Source: Edaphochlamys debaryana (lineage: Eukaryota > Chlorophyta > Chlorophyceae > Chlamydomonadales). Taken from it: a stretch of DNA of 64,000 nt. Positions 33,401-44,665 of this stretch are shown piece after piece; positions within the stretch are counted from its first letter, which is position 1, and every line of letters starts with the position of its first letter. The notes under the pieces are model-generated. The model was not told where the DNA came from, ran no database searches, and saw only the letters and a list, made by a program, of their open reading frames with translations. The position numbers and the translations under genes were made by a program. Where the stretch lies: contig JAEHOE010000046.1 in NCBI GenBank assembly GCA_016858145.1, positions 372,001-436,000 on the forward strand, given 5' to 3'.

Positions 33401-35779
33401 CAAGGACCTGGAGGCGGTCAACTCCAAGCTGGCGCACCGCCTGGACATCATGACCCCCCGGCCCGTGTGGCGCAAGCTGGCGGACCATGGGCTCACGGTG
33501 GGGCTGGGTGGTGACGAGAACAAGGTTGGGAGTGGGGCTGACCGTCGCCAGGGGCTAGCCCAGGGCGGAGCTGGGTGGGGCTGCACGCACCCGCGAGGGA
33601 GCGCGAAAGGGGACCGGGACGGTGAGCGCGACGCATCAGTTCCCCAGAGCCCTGGCTTCCACTCTTCCCACCCGCTCTCCACTCCCGCTGTCCTCGACTT
33701 CAAACGTTCTACCCATCCCCCTCACCAACCCCTCACCAACCCAACCCACCACCCCCACCTCCTCCGCCTCAGGGCGGGCGCCGCACGGCGGAGCTGGTGC
33801 ACCGCGTGGAGGAGAAGCTGGGGCGCTACGCCACCGAGCTGGACGACCTCAAGCAGCGCCTGCAGCTGGCGGCGGCGCTGCTGCAGCCGGACCCCGCCCC
33901 GCGGGAGGTGCAGCTGACGCTCGTTACGGAAGCGTCGCCATGTGGGTCGGGGCCGCGGGGGAGGGGGAGGGGGAAGGGAGGGGGAGGAGAGAGGGAGGGG
34001 GCCGGGTCGCCATGTGGGTTGGGGGACGAGGGGTCGGGAAGGCTGGGGAGGGGATGCTCCGGCAAGTGGGTCGGGGGCTGGGAGGGGCGGTTCGGGTAGG
34101 GGGCCGGGGACGTGTTGGCCTATGGGTCGGGGACCGGGAGGTGTTGGGGAGACCTCGGGGCGGGATCGGGCAGGGGCAGAGGAACACTGGGGACACGGGG
34201 CTGAGGCTGTTGCTAAACGGGCCCGCTGTCAACATGCCCAGATCCTTCGTGTGGCTTACAATACATGTGCCCGCCACCCCGCAGACTTCCTCACGGAGGG
34301 CGGGGACCCAGGCGCGCCCGGGGCCCCGGGCGCCCCCGCCTCCACCGCCGAGCCGTGCGGCCTGGCGGCCTCCGTGCCCCGCTGCCTTCGCTGGTCGCAG
34401 CGGGTGCCGCTGGCCGCCCACAGCATGGAGCAGACGGAGGCGCTGGTGATGGCGGTGTGGAAGGTGGGGCGGGGTCGACGGAAGGGGCGGGAAGGGGTGA
34501 AGGCCGGATGAAAGGTTATGGGGGTTGGGGTCTAGCAGGCACACGCCACACGCCGCATGCCAACGCACCTCGCCCCACTCACCTCTACGCCACCCCATCG
34601 CATCCCCAATCAACCCAGCCTTCCCTTTCCTTCTCACCACTCCCCACCCTCCCTCCTTCCGCCCGGCAGGCCCAGCAAGCCATGGACGCCTCCGCGACCG
34701 TGGGCACACTCCAGTCCTTCCTGTACTACTACTTCAACCCGCAGGGCCTGGCCACGGAGGAAACCGCGAAACACGCCTACAGCCTCTACGCCGCCTGCGC
34801 GGCGCACGCCAAGACCTCCCCCGTGGTCCGCACCTTCTGGCTGGTCCTCACGGGCCAAGTCTCCGAGGCGGCGGTATGCGACCAACGAGCCATGGTGTCG
34901 GGATTCTCAGCGCTGCTTCATAGCCTGCCGCCTGCCGGGGTGGCCGGGGCGGGGGCGGCGGTGGAGCCGGGGGCGCCGGGGGAGGAGGGCGGGGAGGCGG
35001 AGCGGCCTCGCTCTGCGTCAACGGGGGCGCAGCAAGACGAGGCGTCGACCTCCGGCGCAGCGCCGGCCGCGGGCGACTGGACCAAGACGCGGTTGCGCGT
35101 CGCCGACGTGGCATCCGCGCTGGAGCGGTTGTTTCCCAACCGGCCGCCGTTTCGCGTCAACAAACTTCGAGAGGCGCTCTCGAGCCAGTTCCCGGGCGAG
35201 ACGCTCTCTTTGGCGGCTCTGTCCGGAGCCCTGGAGCCGCACGGGCTGCTGCCGCCGCCGCCCTCGTCTGCGCCGTCAACCGCCAAAGCCGCTCGCTTCA
35301 ATCCGGACCTACTGGCCAGGCCCACGCAGGTCCAGGGCCCGCTCGTTTCCCTCCTACTCGGCCAGCACGTCGACGAGATCCAGAACCTGTGTTTGGAGGT
35401 CGCGACGCAGCTGTCAGACGTTCAAATCGTGGAGCCGCCCGCCGGCCAGCCGGCGGGCGACAGCCCGGCGGAGCTCTCGGCCGTGCTGGAAAAGCTGGGC
35501 GGGTTGCTGGGGCCGGGGCGCGCGGCGGCGGCGGTGCTGTCAGCGCTGGGGCTGGTTCCCGGCGGGCACGCGGGGGGCGGTGGGGGCGAGGAGGAGGACG
35601 AGGAGGGCGGCGGCGCGGGGCCGGGGGACGTGGTGATGCCGGCAGGCATGGTGGTGGATGCTGGGGACCTGACGCAGCGGTTGCTGCAGCGGTGCCTGCT
35701 CAAGCCCCTCGCCAACTACGACGTGAGCGGGGCGGTGGCGTGGGCCCGGGAAGCGCACGGCGCGGCGGCGGGGGCGTAG
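30459..35779 (+). CDS. Coiled-coil protein with TSNAXIP1-N-like region, probable ciliary protein
   Basis: Eleven exons keep phase: 30459-30487, 30853-30934, 31398-31571, 31833-32057, 32365-32496, 32706-32803, 32981-33106, 33333-33524, 33773-33941, 34285-34463 and 34670-35779. They encode about 838 residues. Exons 3-4 contain NKLRTAVACQLLGEF and LATLRDELLKAIYSWHY, which resembles the translin-associated factor X-interacting N-terminal domain (moderate confidence, by recollection of the family). Exons 4-9 are long charged coiled coil. The last exon has an Ala/Gly/Glu-rich C-terminus. The donor of exon 6 is CAG|GCGAGC; alternatively the exon runs to 32846 with a GT donor. Exon 9 is joined through a weak CAT|GTGGGT donor. 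The head-to-head arrangement with the dynein supports an axonemal or assembly role but does not prove it. Confidence 0.82.
31184..31440 (+). repeat. Three tandem copies of the exon-3 acceptor and exon start
   Basis: CAG|GCCAAGG-type junctions begin exon-like sequence at 31186 (AKDVISDLTAS), 31284 (AKEITSDLASS) and 31398 (AKEITSDLASSDKYK, the real exon). Spacings are 98 and 114 bp. The middle copy shares the first eleven codons with the true exon. The first copy is more diverged. Confidence 0.9.
32301..32346 (+). repeat. Dispersed repeat A, copy 1
   Basis: This is an intronic segment around ATCCCGCTCAGCAACAAACA, matched in inverted orientation at 58461-58508 in an intron of the unknown gene with only a few differences over about 45 bp. 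It may be a fragment of an unrecognised mobile element. Confidence 0.75.
32519..32590 (+). repeat. Dispersed repeat B, copy 1
   Basis: This intronic segment with CCCAAAGCAG and GTGTGTGA landmarks resembles 38411-38475 in an intron of the tRNA nucleotidyltransferase gene, in the same plus-strand orientation. Similarity is moderate by eye. Confidence 0.55.
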
Positions 35780-37422
35780 CGCGGGCGCCTGCCAAGCTGC
35801 TGCGGGGTGGGGCCTGTAGGTGGGTGTGGGGATTGGGAGGGGCGAGCACGTCAGGGGCTGCACGCGCAAGCGTGACACGACGAGAACACGGCGTGTGTGT
35901 TGATGGGACTGCGTCTAAACTTGTTTGCAGACTTGTGCATGGTGCGGAGACGCAGTCCGGGTCCTGGGGATCCTGATGACAGTTGCGGGCGTCAGTGGCT
36001 GCAGAGGGGGGCAGAATGTTGAGTGGACGGACAGGGTCCTGGGCATGCACCTTTACTCTTCTAGTGAGCAGTGACTGACTAGGCCTAGTGCCGAAGGGCG
36101 TCTTGGCTCGGCAAGACAGTATCCTTTAGACGGCTTGGTTTGAGGCCGAGGGCGCGCCACTCGACTCCTTGCTTGGCAACGAAGTGGGAGATGACAGACT
36201 GATGGCAAAGAGGTGGTAGGCTGGATCGACCGCATGTCGACAGACGGGTGGGTGCGGGCGTGCGTGCATCATACATGCGACGGTGGGAGGAAGAGCAAGT
36301 AGACAGGGGTCTCGCAGGCGTTGGACTGGTGAGCAAAGGACTGATAAGCGAGTGCTGAGATGAGTATGCCGTCGGCTGCCGCATGCCGCCTGCTCCAGTC
36401 CGGTATATCCATCGTAGCTACAGTGTGATTTGGACGGCGGATCCATTACAGCCGTCTTCTTGTCACAGTGACACCGGCGTCATTCAGCCAAACACAGCCA
36501 CTGGCAGATTCTGTAGGTGCTGAGGCGGAAACCACTACGTGCCCGGACCCGTGGACTGAGGACCACTATGGGGACAGGGGACGCGTTCCAACCCTGCTCA
36601 CCTCGGACGCGTGGGGCAGAATGGTCTGGTTACCGGTAGCTGATCCCGTGGACATGACCTCGAATCCTCAATTGCTTAACGTGCAATTGAATCCGCGTCA
36701 CAACTCAACGCGGCAGGTAACGCGTTCTTTGAGACACGCCGCTAGTCAAGCAACGCCCTGCCCTCGACGTTCGGGATCCCGCCCCTTCCTGCACCACTAT
36801 GGCCTCTTCACTGGACACCCGTCCCTTTGGCCCACGGCCCGTACGGGAGTTCACGGCTGATGCCCTTGTCCGTGTAACACCAACAACTGTATCGTGCCAC
36901 AGCTGGGGCGGAGGCCAGCGCACTCACTTTCAAGCAGCACATGCGGCAGCCCAGCAACACTACGCGACAAACGCCTCTCCATGCCCGGTCAAGGGGCCAG
37001 GCTACCGGAAGCGCCAAGCGCCAGCCTTTGCCACCTCGGCTGCCCATTGCAGCTCCATCGCCTTCCACTTGGCCTCGATCGCCGCCTCCTCCGCTCTCCT
37101 CTCTTGCTAGAAACATGCCTATGGATATCGATTACGCCCGTATCTGGGTGCTGGACACCACAGAGGGCGCCTACATTGTATCCACCCAGTATCCAGCTCT
37201 TGTGGACTTGCTCCAACATCGTCTGCTGCTGGAGCGAGTCCGCGCGGGTGCGTGTGGGGGTGGGCGGGTACCCGCAGGTAGGGGGTGCTAAGGGCTCGTC
37301 AGCCCCCTGCCCTCCCACCCCCTGCCTGACCCCTGCGCCTATAGTTGCCATCCGCCCTGCCACCCCTTCTCCGGTCCGGCCTGCTCACCCCCTCCGCTAC
37401 TTGGTTACTCGCCAGCCTCGAA
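35780..37422. other. Intergenic: convergent 3' ends of coiled-coil and tRNA nucleotidyltransferase genes
   Basis: No convincing exon was found apart from the displaced SGNH fragment at 37220-37365. TGTAA occurs on the plus strand at 36873-36877 and on the minus strand at 36446-36450. If used, the two 3' UTRs would overlap. Both are about 1 kb from their stops, so assignment is weak. Confidence 0.5.
37220..37365 (+). pseudogene. Displaced copy of an SGNH-gene exon-intron junction
   Basis: The sequence encoding LLLERVRAG, followed by the donor GTGCGTG and about 110 bp of intron, matches the exon 2/intron 2 boundary of the SGNH gene (49692-49542, minus strand). The copy includes landmarks TACCC-CAGGTAG, GGTGCTAA, CAGCCCCCTGCC and TGCCATCCGCCCTGCC. 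Retained intron sequence means it was copied at the DNA level. An open frame begins at ATG 37114 immediately upstream, but I see no full gene. Confidence 0.75.
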
Positions 37423-40400
37423 CTAGGCCACCGCCGGCCCTGGCTGCGGCTCCACCACTTGGCTCCCCTGTCCCTGCCCCTGCGCCTGCGCCTGCCCCCG
37501 AGCCTGCCCCTTCTTCCTCTTTGACTGCTTCTTCGCCTGCCCGTCGGCCGCCGCCGCCGCCGGGGGCTGCTGCTGCAGCCACCGCAGCGCGGCCCGCAGC
37601 CGCATCTCCACGGTGTGACTCAGCTCGCCTCGGGAGTACCCCTTGGGCACAAACACGGCGAAAGCGTCCACCATGGTTGCCATGTGGGTCGGGAGGTAGC
37701 GGCCCGTGGCGTCGGGCCCGGGCAGGGCCTGGCCCGGGCCCGTGGCGTTGGGCCCGTTGGGCCCGGGCCCGGGGGCGGAAGCCGAGGGGTCGCGCCGGGC
37801 CAGCTGTAGCCAGGCCTGGTGCTCCTGGGTGCTACCGGAAGCGTGGACGCCCATCAGCAGGCCGCACAGCTCCGCCCACTGCTCGACCCACATCGGCTGC
37901 GCCTCGCGGGCGTTACGGAGGAGGTTAAGGACCTGCGGGGGGCAGGCACACGCGGCAAAGGGCAGGGAGGGGCAGGCGGCCCGCAGGACCCAGGTTCCGT
38001 CAGCGCACGTGAGAGCCCCTTTCAAAGCCGCAACATTGCCCGTACACGTACAGTACACACGGCACAGGGCGGGCAGAAAGGCACCTGGCGGCGTACATGG
38101 CACGGCAGCCGCGGATGGCCCTGGCGCTGTCAGCACCCATGCTCCTCGCACAAGGCCCCGTCTGCGAAGCCCCCCAGCTTCCCTAGCTGTACACTGCCGG
38201 CACGTGTGCGGACGTACCGGGTCGTACTTGCGGGCCTGCTTGCAGGGCAGCAGGCTGCCCTCCACGTCAGCAACCACCAGGCAGGCGAGCTTCAGCTCCA
38301 GGGGCAGGTCGGGCGGCAGGCGGCGCACGGGGCCCCGGAGGGCAAGCTCCAGGCAGGTCTGAGGAGGAGGTACGAGTGAGGGGTGGAGCGCACGAGAGGG
38401 AGCCGCAGGTGTGTGTGCTGACCCTGTAATACTAGCAACAAAAGTGAACCCAAAGCAGCAAAACACCGGGTGTGTGACCCCGGGTGTGTGGGGGGAGGGT
38501 CCGCATGGAGCAGTGCTGTGCGACAGTGCGAGCCGGGCAGATCAGCCAAGGATCTCACGACCGGACCGAACCCAGGCCCAAGCCAGGCCCAACCCGGACC
38601 CCGCCGGCCCCACCTGGTCCAGTCCAGGGAAGAGCGCCTCCAGCGCCCCCCACTTGCGGCACAGCTCCATCGCAGCGACGAACCGTGGGCTGCCCGGCTC
38701 GGACTCCTCCGCAGCCCGGCCCTTGCCGCCGCCGGCGCCCTGCCTAAATAGCGCACGCGGCGCGTGCTTTGCGTCCAGCTCGGCCATCTTGTCCAGCTCT
38801 CGGAACACGCGCCCGGCGGTCACTCCCTTGTCCCCAGGGCCCGCGCCTGGCGGAGGGGCAGAAACGGGTCGCAAGCTGACAGTTAAGAGCTTCAGGCAAG
38901 AACGCAAGATGGGCTGGAATTGGGCGGGAGTCCTTCCAGCTCCGCGGACACGAGGAAGGAGCAGATGTAGGAAACGAGGAGGCCGAGAGTGCAACTTCAC
39001 GCGAGGGTGGCAGCGGTTGCACCGTCCCGGACCGGAGGCCTCGAGCGTGCTGTCGCCGCCCTTTCGACGGACCCCCTTGCCCGCGGGGAGGCGCTCCCCA
39101 GCCCTGGCTCGAGCGTGCGCGCTGGGGGCGCCCTGCCCGCCCAACACACACTCCGCCCCCCGGCGCCCCTTCTGTCGGCGCCTGGCTCCCCCCACACACT
39201 CACCCTGCTGTAGCTTGCACATGCCTGCCGCTGCCTCCACGTTCACCCGCGTCACCTCATCAATGCCCAGCCCCAGCTCCACACAGAGTCGAGCGGCGCG
39301 AAAGACGCGAACGGGGTCGGCCTGGGCGGGGAGGTCGAGGTGCGGGGTGGGGCGGGAAGCGGTCCGTGGGGCGCTCGTGTAGCACCCGATGGCTACGCGG
39401 CTCGCGCACGTGTGCCTGCAAGCGCCTGCGCCCTACAGGAACTAACACCGTGCGTTTCCACCTCCACGCACGGTAGCCACGGCCGTCCTCACCACCACAC
39501 TGAAGGTCAAGTACCCTGTAAGCAGGGTTGGCGGCTCGAGGCGCAGCAGGCGTGCGGACAGGTCTGCCACCCCGTCCACGTAGTCATGGACCATGCCCCG
39601 GGGCTGCTCGGAGGGGGCTGGCGCCAGGGGTGGCGAGGTTCCGTCTGACGCTGACGACGCGGGTGTGGGCGTGGGCTCGGGAAGTTCCGGATGGAAGAAG
39701 AGTGAGTTGAGAGTGAAGTCGCGTGCGGCTGCGGGCGGCAGAGGACAGGGCAGGGCAGGGCAGATGAGCAACCGGGTTTGGGCTCCCGCGATTGCGAGGG
39801 GTCCACCAACTTCCAGTCAAGAAGGAGATCCCGATTGCATCCCGACCCGTCCCGGCGCCCGCCCGCCCCCCCGACCACACCCGAGTCTCGCCACTCGGCC
39901 CAGTCGGCGGCCTCGAGGCTGCCGCCACGCAGGGAGCTGACCTCGAAACTGAGGCCGGAGCTCGTGACTGCGCACGTGACGCCGCCGAGCAGCCTGGCCA
40001 GCTGGGGGCCGAACATGTCGACCACCTAGGGTCGGAACCGGGGCCAGGACCGGGGAACGAAGGTGCGTGCGGGGTAGGGGCCTGGGAACAGGGTACCTCA
40101 CAGAGCACCTCGCAGTTCGTCAGAGAGGGGGGCCGAGGGCGGCGGAAGCCCGTCGCGGAAACCCCTTCCTTGCATTCCCCACCTGCTGCGGCGTGGCGCT
40201 GGTGACAATGTCGATGTCCGCCGAGGGCCTCCCCAGGAATTGGTCCCGCACCCAGCCGCCCGCGAACAGGGCGGAGTGGCCGTGGGCGCGGAGCCTGAGG
40301 GGTCAGGCACAAAAAGCAGAGAAGGGAGCTAAGGGGTGATGATGAGCTGATAGTCGAGGCCTCAGACGTCTGGTAGGGCCGCAGGCACCGGGAGTGAAGC

Positions 40401-41107
40401 CACTTAGAAACCGGAAGCCACATAGTAACCGGAGCCATCCCATCTGGCAAGGCGAGGCGGCTCCGGCTCATGTGAAACCAGAAAACACCAGCGGGTACCT
40501 GTCATCCCCCGCCGCCACCGCACCTGCTGACCAGTCGCAGGGCGGCCTCCAGGCACGCCTGCTCGTCCGCGTCGCGGGGCCGGTGCAGGGGAGGCAGGTG
40601 GTAGAGCGAAAGTCGCATCTCAGTGTCCACGCACTCTCCGCGAGGCGTTCGGCTCCGAACCTCCACGGGTTTGAATTTGGGTGGGCTGGCACTACCCCCG
40701 GCCGCGCTCGAGCGCTCGACTCCGTGAGCTTTTGCCGTCCTGGCCGAACCGCCAGGGGCCGTGCGAGGTGGGGCTGCAGTTGTCGCCATGTGGCGCTGTG
40801 CTGTTGGTGGAATGGCGAAAGGGGCCGGGGTCGTGTTGCCGAGCACAGGCGAGGGGCGTGGGAGGGGAGCGTGGGTCGATGCGGCGAGGATGGCGCCAGG
40901 GACGAGGGCTGACAGCCACGCCGTTTGTGCGCCAGGGGCCTGTGTTGCTTGCTCCTTGAATACATGCTCAGGTGGCTCGCAGCAGGCCCCCGCGGAGGCT
41001 CCCGGCACGCCGAGATGCAGCTCGCGTGCTGCGGTGCTCAGCGTTTCGAGCGCCCGCAACGTTGCTGCCAAGCTTGATGGTCGACATAAGCTCTGAAGGG
41101 CTGCCAT
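37423..41107 (-). CDS. CCA-adding tRNA nucleotidyltransferase
   Basis: This enzyme adds or repairs the 3'-CCA of tRNAs. Eight exons keep phase: 41107-40524, 40294-40183, 40025-39881, 39728-39493, 39321-39204, 38846-38614, 38358-38218 and 37932-37423. They encode about 692 residues. The class-II nucleotidyltransferase signature is clear: LFAGGWVRDQFLGRPSADID (GG, then the D-x-D metal ligands), the ARDFTLNSLFF motif spanning the exon 3/4 junction, and the DPVRVFRAARL motif in exon 5. The N-terminus (MAALQSLCRPSSLAATLRAL) lacks acidic residues early and looks like an organelle-targeting presequence. In eukaryotes one gene usually serves nucleus/cytosol and organelles. The C-terminus is Lys/Gln/Gly-rich. 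The exon 4 donor was chosen among consecutive GTG repeats and could shift by three bases. Confidence 0.93.
38411..38475 (+). repeat. Dispersed repeat B, copy 2
   Basis: This lies in intron 6 of the tRNA nucleotidyltransferase gene. It shares TGAACCCAAAGCAGCAAAAC-like sequence and the GTGTGTGA end with 32519-32590. Confidence 0.55.
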
Positions 41108-41915
41108 GGAGGCAGTTGAGCTGCGGAAGCTGGCACTTTGCACGACCTGAGCTGTAAATCGCGCTGCCCCTTGCAACTACAGTAGACCTACTCCGCCATG
41201 TGAAGTATATCGAAGGTACATTTATGCATGGCGACAGAGGATGTAGAGTTTTCTGCGTGCGGGGCCGCACGTCGCGTGCCCGCGTGCCACCAGTTGGCGT
41301 CCCCCTCTCGGCGACCCCTGGCGACCTCACATGGCTTTCAGTAAGCACGGCGATCCGTCCCCCTGCAAGCGGTCGCTTCTCAGCGGCGCGTGCCCTGCTC
41401 CCCCTCGCCCTTGCCAATACTCAGTTGCATTCAAGCTCAATGCGCCACCCCTCGTCCCCGCCTGTGGGTCCCGGCACCATGCCTATGACGCCAGGTCGGT
41501 CCATACATCCCAGTCGTGCCGAAGACATGCGTGTGATGGGTCCGCCCGTTCCCAACATTCTAAGCGTCCCCCGTTGCCCACAAGCCCTGCAGCCTTCTCA
41601 TCCGCCTCCGTCTGCTAGTCCAGTGCAGTCTAGTCCAGTCCAGTCATCTCACGCCGTCAGGGGTCTCTCCATGCCGTCAGCCCCCAACGTCAGGGCCTCG
41701 GTCCCAACTCGCTCCCAAGCATTCTGGCTCACGGCCGGCATATTTTTGTGTCTCTGCCTCCGCCTCCCTCCCACAACTTGGCTCAGCCCTGGGCTGCCGC
41801 CGCAGCGGCAGCGGCGGCGGCAGCTTTCCCCGCCTTCTCCTGCTACTTGCTCGCCTCAGCCCTGGGCCGCGGTAGCTGCAGCCATAGCCTCCTCCGCCTC
41901 CTAATTCTGTGTGGC
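41108..41915. other. Intergenic: SGNH gene 3' flank and tRNA nucleotidyltransferase promoter
   Basis: No coding exon was recognised. Both neighbours are on the minus strand, so the SGNH 3' UTR and the next promoter share this interval. A TATA-like GCATAAATG on the minus strand lies near 41218-41226, about 110 bp before the start codon. The end nearest the SGNH stop contains copies of the last-exon repeat. Confidence 0.5.
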
Positions 41916-41965
41916 TCAGCCCTGGGCTGCCGCCGCCGCCGCAGCGGCAGCGGCAGCTTCCTGGT
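41775..41965 (-). repeat. Triplicated segment around the SGNH stop codon
   Basis: CTCAGCCCTGGGC, which holds the stop codon and the polyalanine-coding GCC/GCG stretch, occurs three times within about 190 bp (near 41782, 41856 and 41919). The copies are spaced about 60-75 bp. The two downstream copies lie in the 3' UTR. Confidence 0.8.
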
Positions 41966-44624
41966 GCTTCTTCTTCTGTTTGGCCAGGCCCGCGTCACGG
42001 TTGGCCAGGGCCTTGGCGGCGTCCCCCGTGGATCCACGGATCCAGTCAACGGTGGCGGTGGCGGCGCCCGCTTCCTCGCCCACCTGGGAGGGGGGTGTGG
42101 GGGAGGGGTGGGGGGTGGGAGGGTGAAGAGGGTAGGACGCGGGCAGTGGGGCGGGGAGCGAGGGACCTCCCGCCCCGGACGGGGCGCGTTGGGACATGGG
42201 CGTGGGCCTCGCCAGTGTCGCCACGACCGTCTGGCAGCCACCCATTGACGACCAGTTTTGGAGATGGAGGTCTTGGAGGTTTTGGAGGGGCCCGTGTGCG
42301 CCCGTGTGCATCCAGCCAGTGCCAGCCTCGGCGGCCAAGGTGCCCGTGCCCGTGCACGTAGTGCTCACCACCAGTCCCAGGAGCTTGAACTTGTTGCCCG
42401 AGCCCGGCCTCGCGGCCCGGGTCTCTGGGTCCTTGCCGGGCCCCAGCGTCTTGAGCTCCACCACACACTTGGCGTGCTGGGACACCTGGGGAGGGGGGAG
42501 AGGGGAGGGAGGGGGGGAGGGAGGGGAGAAGGGAGGGAGGGAGGGGAAGGGAGGATGAGGATGAGAAGGGCGTGGGCGGCGGTGGACGGTGGAAGGGTGG
42601 TGGGGTGGGGGAGCAGATGGGAGGCTGCACGGTGGAGACGGGGAGATGCGAGGGGCCAGCCGCCCAACCCCCGTGTCAACTTTGCACCACCAGAGCAACA
42701 CTGTGTCCGCCCCTCCCGCCCTGAGCGCACAGAGGGCCACATTTTGGCTCTTGGCCCTTGGCTACAACCACCCCTCTTGCCGTCAGATAAAGCACGCATT
42801 CTGGCGCCTCACCGGGAAGTTCCAGACTTGCGTGATGGACACCTTGCGGTCAGACCAGGAGTCGATCTCCTGGGGGGCGCACGTGCAGCCGCTCGTACAC
42901 GTGACTGATGCTCGTCCCATGTCGGTGTAGCTGGAGAGGTAGGCCACCTGTACGTGTGTGTGGATGGGGGAGGGGAGTGTCAAGGATAAGGCGAAGGGAT
43001 GGTGGTGGAAACTCGGGAAAGGCTCCAAGTATGGGCACGAGATGCCGGGAGGTAGAAGGTAGTGGAGAAGGGCAGAGCGGAGGGAGGAGCAGGGTTGGGG
43101 AACTGTAGGGATGAGGCCAACGTCCTCCTGGACAGTGGAGAAGGCAGCGCGGAAGCCCGTCACCTAACCTTGCCGCCGGTCCCCAAGCCTCGCTCACCCC
43201 CAGGAGGATGTTGGATGACTCAGGGTCCTTCGGATCTGCCTTTTGCCCCGGCACCCTCGTGTCCACCTGAGGGGAGGGGAGGAGGGTTGGGAACAGCAGA
43301 GAAGCAAGGGAAGGGGGATAGCGGCATGGGGCAAGGGAAGGGGGATAGCGGCATGAGGCAAGGGAAGGGGGATAGCGGCATGAGGCAAGGGAAGGGGGAT
43401 AGCGGCATGAGGCAAGGGAAGGGGGATAGCGGCATGGGGCAAGCAGGCGAGGCGAGGTGTGTGCGCAGAAAGTTGTTCAGGGCTCTGACCAGTGCACCTT
43501 TCAACATGCATCCTCCCTGCATCCTTCAAACGGAATGCGTGTTCCCCGCTGACTGGCGCAGTCAGCGCTGGGGCACCCCCCGCCCCACCTGGATCCGAAG
43601 CGTGCTGCCCAGACTCTTCGCCACCCAGCCCCACCTGCAAGGGGGAGGGGGTGGAAGGGGAGGGGCAGGGTTGCATGTTTGGGGGTGGGGCGATGGGCCG
43701 AGAGCGGGTTGGGTCCTGGGCCCAACTGGGGTCCATCACAGGTCCAGCACAGGCCCAATACAGGCCCAATGTGGCTCACTTGTTGCGGCCCTCGTCCGTC
43801 CAGTTCCACCCCTTGGTGGGCTGCTGAACGATTTCCTGCGGAGACAGAGACAGAGGGGTAGGGAGGCAAGGAGTGGCGGTCTGAGTTTGAAGGGTGAGGG
43901 GCCGGGGTCAAGGGCTATGGGTGGAGGGCAGGGCTGGAGGCCAGCCAACTCCCCTCAACACCTCCCTCTCCTACCGTGAGCAGGTGCTCTATGTAGCAGG
44001 TGCCGTGCGCCGCTGCGTAGTTGCCCGCCACCAGGGGCGGGGGCGGCAGCGCCGAGGCCATGCGCACCAGAGCCGCCACCAGCGCGTCGCCCCACTCGGG
44101 CGGCCCCGCCTCCGCCGCCGCTGCCTCCGCCTTGGCGCTGGAGCGAGACCGGGGGGAGGCGTGGGCGCGCAGCCCCCTCCCGCCGTGCCCCTGCCCCTGC
44201 GCCTGTCCCTGCGCCTGCTCCGCTAGTGCCTGCCCCAGCTCCTGCCCCTGCGTGCCGTCACCAGGTACTAGAATCGGGTATGTGTCCGTTTGGGGTTGTA
44301 TGAAGTCCCAAGCGGCTTCCAGCAGCGTCCTGTGGTGTGGGTGGTCGCCGTTGTCGCTGCTGGCGGAAGAAGACAGGGCCCGGGACTTGGGCTTGGGCTT
44401 GGCCTTGGCCTTGCTGGGCCCGGGGCCGTCGTCGCCGTCGTCGTTCAGTGGGGCGGTGTACGAGTTGGCTGATGCGTCTCCGAAGCGGCCGTTGGGGCCC
44501 CCCCGGATGCGGTCGTTGGAGACCATGACCTCCTGAGGGTGTGTGGGGGGGGGGGCGGCAGGGAGAGGGAGATAGGCATTGAGACAGAATAGAGGGGAGG
44601 CCATGACCTCCTGGGTGTGTGTGT

Positions 44625-44665
<41 letters not shown>

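Noticed and set aside
36894..37928. 344-codon plus-strand frame
   Set aside because: Its second half is antisense to the last exon of the tRNA nucleotidyltransferase. Only the 37220-37365 segment has independent support, as a displaced SGNH fragment.
43304..43446. CRISPR-like array
   Set aside because: The 27-bp units are directly abutting without unique spacers, and the setting is a eukaryotic intron.
44625..44664. Assembly gap padding
   Set aside because: The run is all G rather than N and grades out of a GTGTG/GGGG context. Kept as a real homopolymer of uncertain length.
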